From Ignavibacteriota bacterium (GTDB lineage Bacteria > Bacteroidota > Kapaibacteriia > Palsa-1295), in contig PLXB01000491.1 in assembly GCA_003151215.1 (NCBI GenBank), positions 12,439 to 22,276 of the forward strand: DNA of 9,838 nucleotides, read 5' to 3'. The notes beneath the pieces were generated by a model. The model was given only the letters and a program-made list of their open reading frames with translations. It did not search any database and was not told where the DNA came from. Positions 6,580-9,838 of the stretch are shown here, piece by piece. The stretch's first letter is position 1. Each line of letters opens with the position of its first letter. The translations under genes were made by a program, and so were the position numbers.

Positions 6580-8730
6580 ATTCTCAATTTTTAATTTCCC
6601 TTCCGCGCTCATTCCGTTGCAGCTTACCCTGCAAATATACGTGCCCGATGAAAGATTCGCCGCATCGAAGCGAATACTATGCTCGCCCGAAGATTCGAAT
6701 TCATCGGCTATTGTTGAAAGCAATTTTCCGTCAACAGAAAAAATTTCAACTGTTGTAATACCGGACGTCGGTAAATGATAGGTTATCGTTGTACCTCCGG
6801 AGAACGGATTCGGATAATTCCCGTTAAAGATTATCTTCAGCATGCCGCTTGCACCCTGGTCGCGAACTGCAGATTCCGGCTTTTCATCGGTCGTGATACG
6901 CATAATATTTCCGCGACTGCCGACGGCAGTTCCTGCCTGTACAGTTCCGAAGCAAACTCCTCGAAGATAATTAAGCGTGTTGCTTTGTTGATCGTGCCAC
7001 GTTAGGCCACCATCAGTTGTATGACCGATATAGCCGCCATACCCGACAACCGTTGTATGATTTCTGTCAATACAATAAACGCCGCTCGGAAAGCGACCCC
7101 CTGCCGCATATCCACCGAACCAAGTATGCCCGGCATCATGTGTAAATGAAACTTCTCCGCCGCTGGTTGCGATTGCACCATAAAGGCTGTCCGCAAAGGA
7201 AATGTTACTATACGGGATACTATATCTGCTGCTTGGATCGATGCGGTAATAAATATCCCAGTTGACTCCTCCGTCATTCGAAGCATAAAAACCCAAATAA
7301 CCCGCAATAAAGGCGTGTTTCGGATCGGGAAAACCAACACTGTAGAAATCATCGGTATCTGCACTTGGAAGATACTCAGGAGTCCAGAACTCTCCTGCTA
7401 AATATGTTCTCAGAATAACATTATCGCCAACTATTAGCCCATCATTCGGCGTTGCAAAACTTACTTGGTTAAGATCATTCCCTGTTCCGCTTGGCTGCAA
7501 CGTCCAAGTTACCCCAATATCCGCGGTCTTAAAAATTGCACCGTAATCTCCGACGGCAATTGCACTGACAGAATCTATAAAGCAAATAGATCGCAGAGTA
7601 TGATCGGTAATGTTAGGTACATCGATCCATTTATTTCCTCCATTTGTCGTTCTCATGATCGTGCCGTAATAACCTACAGCAATACCATTCGATGTATCAC
7701 CTTTAGGAAATGCAATGCTATAGAGAGTATATGTTTCCGGTACATGAGGCAGATAGAACCAGGATTGCCCGCCATCGGTCGTTCGCAAGACAACTCCGTC
7801 GCGCCCGACTGCTGTCGCATTTAATTTATCGAAATATGAAAGTCCTTTGATATGATCGAGTGTGCCAATTTCAATCCGATTCCATGTGGTGCCACCATCC
7901 GTTGTAGAGATTACGACACCGTAATCTCCGACAATAGAGAGAATATTCGGATCTTTTCCATCGACAACATTCAGCGAACCGGTAAGATAGGTACTATCTG
8001 CTAGTTCCCCTTGCGTCCAGGAAACTCCTCCATTAGTAGTATGAATAATAAATCCGAGATCACCGACCACTGTTATGGTAGTATCATCTGAAAAATGTAC
8101 GTTGAAATAGGTATTGCCGTATGGAGTAGGTATGTAATGCCACGATCTACCTGTATCAACAGATTTTAAGATCGTGCCGGCATACCCGGTGATAGTAATA
8201 AAATCAGGGCGAAACATCTTGATGCTGAACGAAGCATAATTCCCTTCGATGGGAACTGTGATCCAGTTATTTCCTCCGTCTGTAGTTCGTAAAATGCCGC
8301 TGCCATGCAGAGTCTGATCTCCCGGTGAAATGGCCATTGCAATGTTCTTATCGACAACGAGAATACTATTGAGGTTCTCAGTAGTTTTCGTAGAGAGAGT
8401 ATCCCATGTTGAGCCGCCGTCTATGGTTTTGATGATTCTTCCGCCGTCGCTGCAGCACATACCATAATATTCATCGATGAAACTCATTGAATAATATGTT
8501 TCCGCTGATCCTACGATATCGCTTCGGACATCCCATGTCTGGCCTCCGTCATAGGAGCGCATAAATGTTCCGTCCTCACCGCAGGCATAGATCACGTCAA
8601 GTGATATCATTTGGACTGCATGCAAATAATCTCCTTCCGGCAAAGGATTTTGCCAGCGCCAAACATTGGGCTGCGCAAAAGATAGATCACAGGAGATCAA
8701 TACAAGAATTATAGATAATGCATGTTTCAT
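6577..8730 (-). CDS. T9SS-exported Ycf48-like double beta-propeller protein, first gene of the array
   Basis: This 717-residue protein is the promoter-proximal paralogue. Its signal peptide differs from the other two (MKHALSIILVLISCDLSFA, likely cut before QPNVW). LISC (11-14) also fits a lipobox, so lipoprotein processing is possible. Thirteen Asp boxes follow with 41-47 residue spacing, for example DGGQTW (61-66), DGGSTW (104-109), DGGNNW (151-156), TDGGQSW (318-324) and TDGGLTW (572-578). A degenerate TTDE (613-616) completes fourteen repeats, and the product is probably two seven-bladed propellers. The start region NVWRWQNPLPEG resembles the outer strand of a blade and may close the ring with the last repeat. 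Residues 631-717 are a T9SS type A sorting domain (NYPNPF 638-643, LSSGTYICRV 693-702). Predicted role: a secreted or surface-attached binding or structural protein, ligand unknown. A candidate promoter lies at 8860-8867. Confidence 0.9.
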   Translation of the reverse strand: MKHALSIILVLISCDLSFAQPNVWRWQNPLPEGDYLHAVQMISLDVIYACGEDGTFMRSYDGGQTWDVRSDIVGSAETYYSMSFIDEYYGMCCSDGGRIIKTIDGGSTWDTLSTKTTENLNSILVVDKNIAMAISPGDQTLHGSGILRTTDGGNNWITVPIEGNYASFSIKMFRPDFITITGYAGTILKSVDTGRSWHYIPTPYGNTYFNVHFSDDTTITVVGDLGFIIHTTNGGVSWTQGELADSTYLTGSLNVVDGKDPNILSIVGDYGVVISTTDGGTTWNRIEIGTLDHIKGLSYFDKLNATAVGRDGVVLRTTDGGQSWFYLPHVPETYTLYSIAFPKGDTSNGIAVGYYGTIMRTTNGGNKWIDVPNITDHTLRSICFIDSVSAIAVGDYGAIFKTADIGVTWTLQPSGTGNDLNQVSFATPNDGLIVGDNVILRTYLAGEFWTPEYLPSADTDDFYSVGFPDPKHAFIAGYLGFYASNDGGVNWDIYYRIDPSSRYSIPYSNISFADSLYGAIATSGGEVSFTHDAGHTWFGGYAAGGRFPSGVYCIDRNHTTVVGYGGYIGHTTDGGLTWHDQQSNTLNYLRGVCFGTVQAGTAVGSRGNIMRITTDEKPESAVRDQGASGMLKIIFNGNYPNPFSGGTTITYHLPTSGITTVEIFSVDGKLLSTIADEFESSGEHSIRFDAANLSSGTYICRVSCNGMSAEGKLKIEN

Positions 8731-8771
8731 CAGAGTTTGAGAGGGAGCAATGATACACGGTAACTAACAAC

Positions 8772-8786
8772 CAAAAGCGGCTTTTG
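8772..8786. promoter_or_regulatory. Perfect inverted repeat in the leader of the propeller operon
   Basis: CAAAAGC and GCTTTTG form seven-base arms around a single central G. It lies about 41 bases before the ATG of the first array gene and downstream of the candidate -7 element. It would therefore be in the transcript leader or act as an operator. It could alternatively be a weak terminator for the mutase gene, but no T-run follows it. Role unproven. Confidence 0.3.
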
Positions 8787-8856
8787 TTACATATATGACT
8801 CCGGAATACCTATTCTAAGTTCTCTCTTCAGTAATAACTATTGAGAATGCCTAAAG

Positions 8857-8875
8857 TTACAAAAATAGGTTGTAA
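8857..8875. promoter_or_regulatory. Inverted repeat over the candidate array promoter
   Basis: TTACAA and TTGTAA are separated by seven bases and overlap the candidate -7 element at 8860-8867. The arrangement suits an operator at which a dimeric regulator would block the promoter. Six-base AT-rich arms can occur by chance, so confidence is low. Confidence 0.25.
8860..8867 (-). promoter_or_regulatory. Candidate -7 promoter element for the propeller operon
   Basis: On the minus strand TATTTTTG fits TAnnTTTG. It lies 29 bases beyond the mutase stop codon and about 130 bases before the first propeller gene. It is the only consensus match I found in the 8731-8896 gap. No TTG box is found at the standard spacing. 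If real, it would give a leader of about 120 bases containing the inverted repeat at 8772-8786. Confidence 0.4.
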
Positions 8876-8896
8876 AGTACTCGAATATTGCTTATA

Positions 8897-9838
8897 TCAT
8901 CCAGCAAACTCCCCAAATACTCCTCGCATCACATCGGAGATCTCGCCAAGTGTGGTAAAGTTCTCAACGGCATTTAAAATATGCGGCATCAGATTTGTAC
9001 CCTCTTTAGCAGCCCGTTCAACTTCAAATAATGCGGATGTAGTTTTTGCGTTGTCGCGTTTATTGCGAAGTGACTCTACTCTGGCAATCTGATCGCGTTC
9101 TAAATTCGGGTCCATCTTAAGCGTTACAGGTTCTTCGCTCCCCGGTTCATTAAACTCGTTGACGCCGACGACGATCTCTTCTTTTGTCTCGACCCTCTTC
9201 TGAAATTCGTATGCGCTGCGTGCAATTTCATCCTGCAGGAAATTTGCTTCGATAGCTTTGACCGATCCCCCTAAAGCGTCAATTTTTTCAATAAGTTCAA
9301 GACTCTTTTTTTCAAGCGCACTTGTCAGATATTCCACATAATAACTTCCGGCCATCGGATCAACGGTATCGGCGATGCCGCTTTCAAAGGCAATGATCTG
9401 CTGCGTGCGAAGCGCCGTGCGGGCAGATTCTTCCGTCGGCAATGAAAGCGCTTCGTCTTTGCCATTCGTATGGAGCGATTGTGTACCGCCAAGCACTGCA
9501 GACATTGCTTCGATCGTTGTGCGGATAATATTATTTTCGATCTGCTGCGCGGTAAGGGTCGAGCCGGCAGTTTGTGCATGAAAGCGAAGCTTCAAGGACT
9601 CAGGTTTTTTTGCATCAAAACGTTCTTTCATAAGTTGTGCACAAAGCGTTCGTGCCGCTCTGAACTTGGCAATTTCTTCGAAGAAATTGCTATGCGCATT
9701 AAAAAAGAACGAAAGCCTCGGCGCAAGATCGTCGACATGAAGTCCGGTATCGATTGCCGCCTGAACATAGGCAAGTCCGTTCGAAAGAGTGAAAGCTATT
9801 TCCTGCACAGCCGTCGCCCCTGCTTCGCGGATGTGGTA
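8897..9838 (-). CDS. Methylmalonyl-CoA mutase-type large subunit, C-terminal part (partial, runs off the right edge)
   Basis: The visible 313 residues start in [13 protein letters not shown] and read open to the edge of the window, so the true start lies outside. The family's catalytic histidine (His244 in the Propionibacterium enzyme, in the SGYH motif) corresponds to the second visible residue. Further signatures, in edge numbering, are [15 protein letters not shown] (85-99), [20 protein letters not shown] (106-125) and DEALSLPTE (128-136). Together these form the adenosylcobalamin-dependent acyl-CoA mutase TIM barrel. The enzyme family isomerises methylmalonyl-CoA and succinyl-CoA in propionate metabolism. 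The protein stops after [23 protein letters not shown] and a short tail, without the DxHxxG B12-binding domain. It is therefore the split form that needs a separate small B12-binding subunit, not seen here. Isobutyryl-CoA mutase is an alternative, since the substrate-discriminating residues lie outside the window. Confidence 0.93.
   Translation of the reverse strand, partial: YHIREAGATAVQEIAFTLSNGLAYVQAAIDTGLHVDDLAPRLSFFFNAHSNFFEEIAKFRAARTLCAQLMKERFDAKKPESLKLRFHAQTAGSTLTAQQIENNIIRTTIEAMSAVLGGTQSLHTNGKDEALSLPTEESARTALRTQQIIAFESGIADTVDPMAGSYYVEYLTSALEKKSLELIEKIDALGGSVKAIEANFLQDEIARSAYEFQKRVETKEEIVVGVNEFNEPGSEEPVTLKMDPNLERDQIARVESLRNKRDNAKTTSALFEVERAAKEGTNLMPHILNAVENFTTLGEISDVMRGVFGEFAG

Larger units (their letters stand above)
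2121..8730 (-). repeat. Tandem array of three paralogous 2.2-kb genes
   Basis: Three copies of the same gene lie head to tail (6577-8730, 4311-6548, 2121-4289) with conserved junctions. Long stretches align without gaps at the protein level, and many short blocks are nearly identical in DNA. One such block encodes NVVDGKDPN in repeat 6 of every copy. The start regions of the second and third genes are also nearly identical. The array arose by tandem duplication. Divergence in third codon positions and in blades 11-12 shows that it is not a very recent event or an assembly artefact. Confidence 0.85.

Noticed and set aside
6549..6587. Upstream TTG start extending the second propeller gene by 13 codons
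   Set aside because: It would place charged residues ahead of the signal peptide and overlap the previous gene. The ATG at 6548 gives the same MKH start as both paralogues.
7002..7364. 120-codon open frame on the minus strand in another frame of the first propeller gene
   Set aside because: It lies inside a gene whose main frame is strongly supported by repeats, and its translation has no recognisable features.
7465..7824. 119-codon plus-strand open frame antisense to the first propeller gene
   Set aside because: It is a shadow of the repeat-coding strand, lacks a ribosome binding site and is not preserved in the paralogues.
2121..8730. Photosystem II assembly role suggested by Ycf48-like repeats
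   Set aside because: The resemblance is to the repeat fold only. Signal peptides plus T9SS sorting domains indicate surface export, and nothing photosynthetic is nearby.
2121..8730. Sialidase activity suggested by Asp-box/BNR motifs
   Set aside because: Asp boxes are structural. I saw no sialidase FRIP motif or arginine-triad context, and the repeats are too many and too regular for a sialidase domain.

Overview
The window looks like chromosomal DNA from a bacterium of the FCB group (Bacteroidota, Ignavibacteriota or Kapabacteria-like). Three observations support this. Three large exported proteins end in type IX secretion system (T9SS) type A sorting domains with the NYPNPF signature. Three intergenic regions carry matches to the Bacteroidota-type -7 promoter element TAnnTTTG. 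Most starts lack a convincing Shine-Dalgarno sequence. A more precise placement cannot be read from the sequence, and no mobile element, RNA gene or CRISPR array was seen.

Layout from left to right. The left edge holds the first 36 codons of a minus-strand exported protein. It diverges from a plus-strand prohibitin/SPFH membrane protein (361-1296). The 252-base divergent region contains a well-formed TTTG-N20-TATATTTG promoter and a 9-bp-arm inverted repeat over its upstream box. The SPFH gene converges on a short-form adenylate kinase gene, adk (1383-1946, minus). A 14-bp-stem hairpin lies in the 86-base gap between them.

Bases 2121-8730, about two thirds of the window, are a tandem array of three paralogous minus-strand genes of about 2.2 kb, transcribed in the order 8730 to 2121. 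Each encodes a signal peptide, 13 clear Asp-box/BNR (Ycf48-like) repeats plus a degenerate fourteenth, and a T9SS C-terminal domain. The spacers of 28 and 21 bases, which share sequence, and a single candidate promoter upstream of the first gene suggest one operon. The predicted products are large double beta-propeller proteins exported to the cell surface. The right edge holds the C-terminal 313 residues of a methylmalonyl-CoA mutase-type large subunit that lacks the fused B12-binding domain.

The SPFH protein, adenylate kinase and mutase are unrelated housekeeping functions. The distinctive locus is the propeller array. Its three members keep a rigid scaffold but differ sharply in blades 11-12, and their pairwise similarity switches along their length, as expected of tandem copies that exchange sequence.
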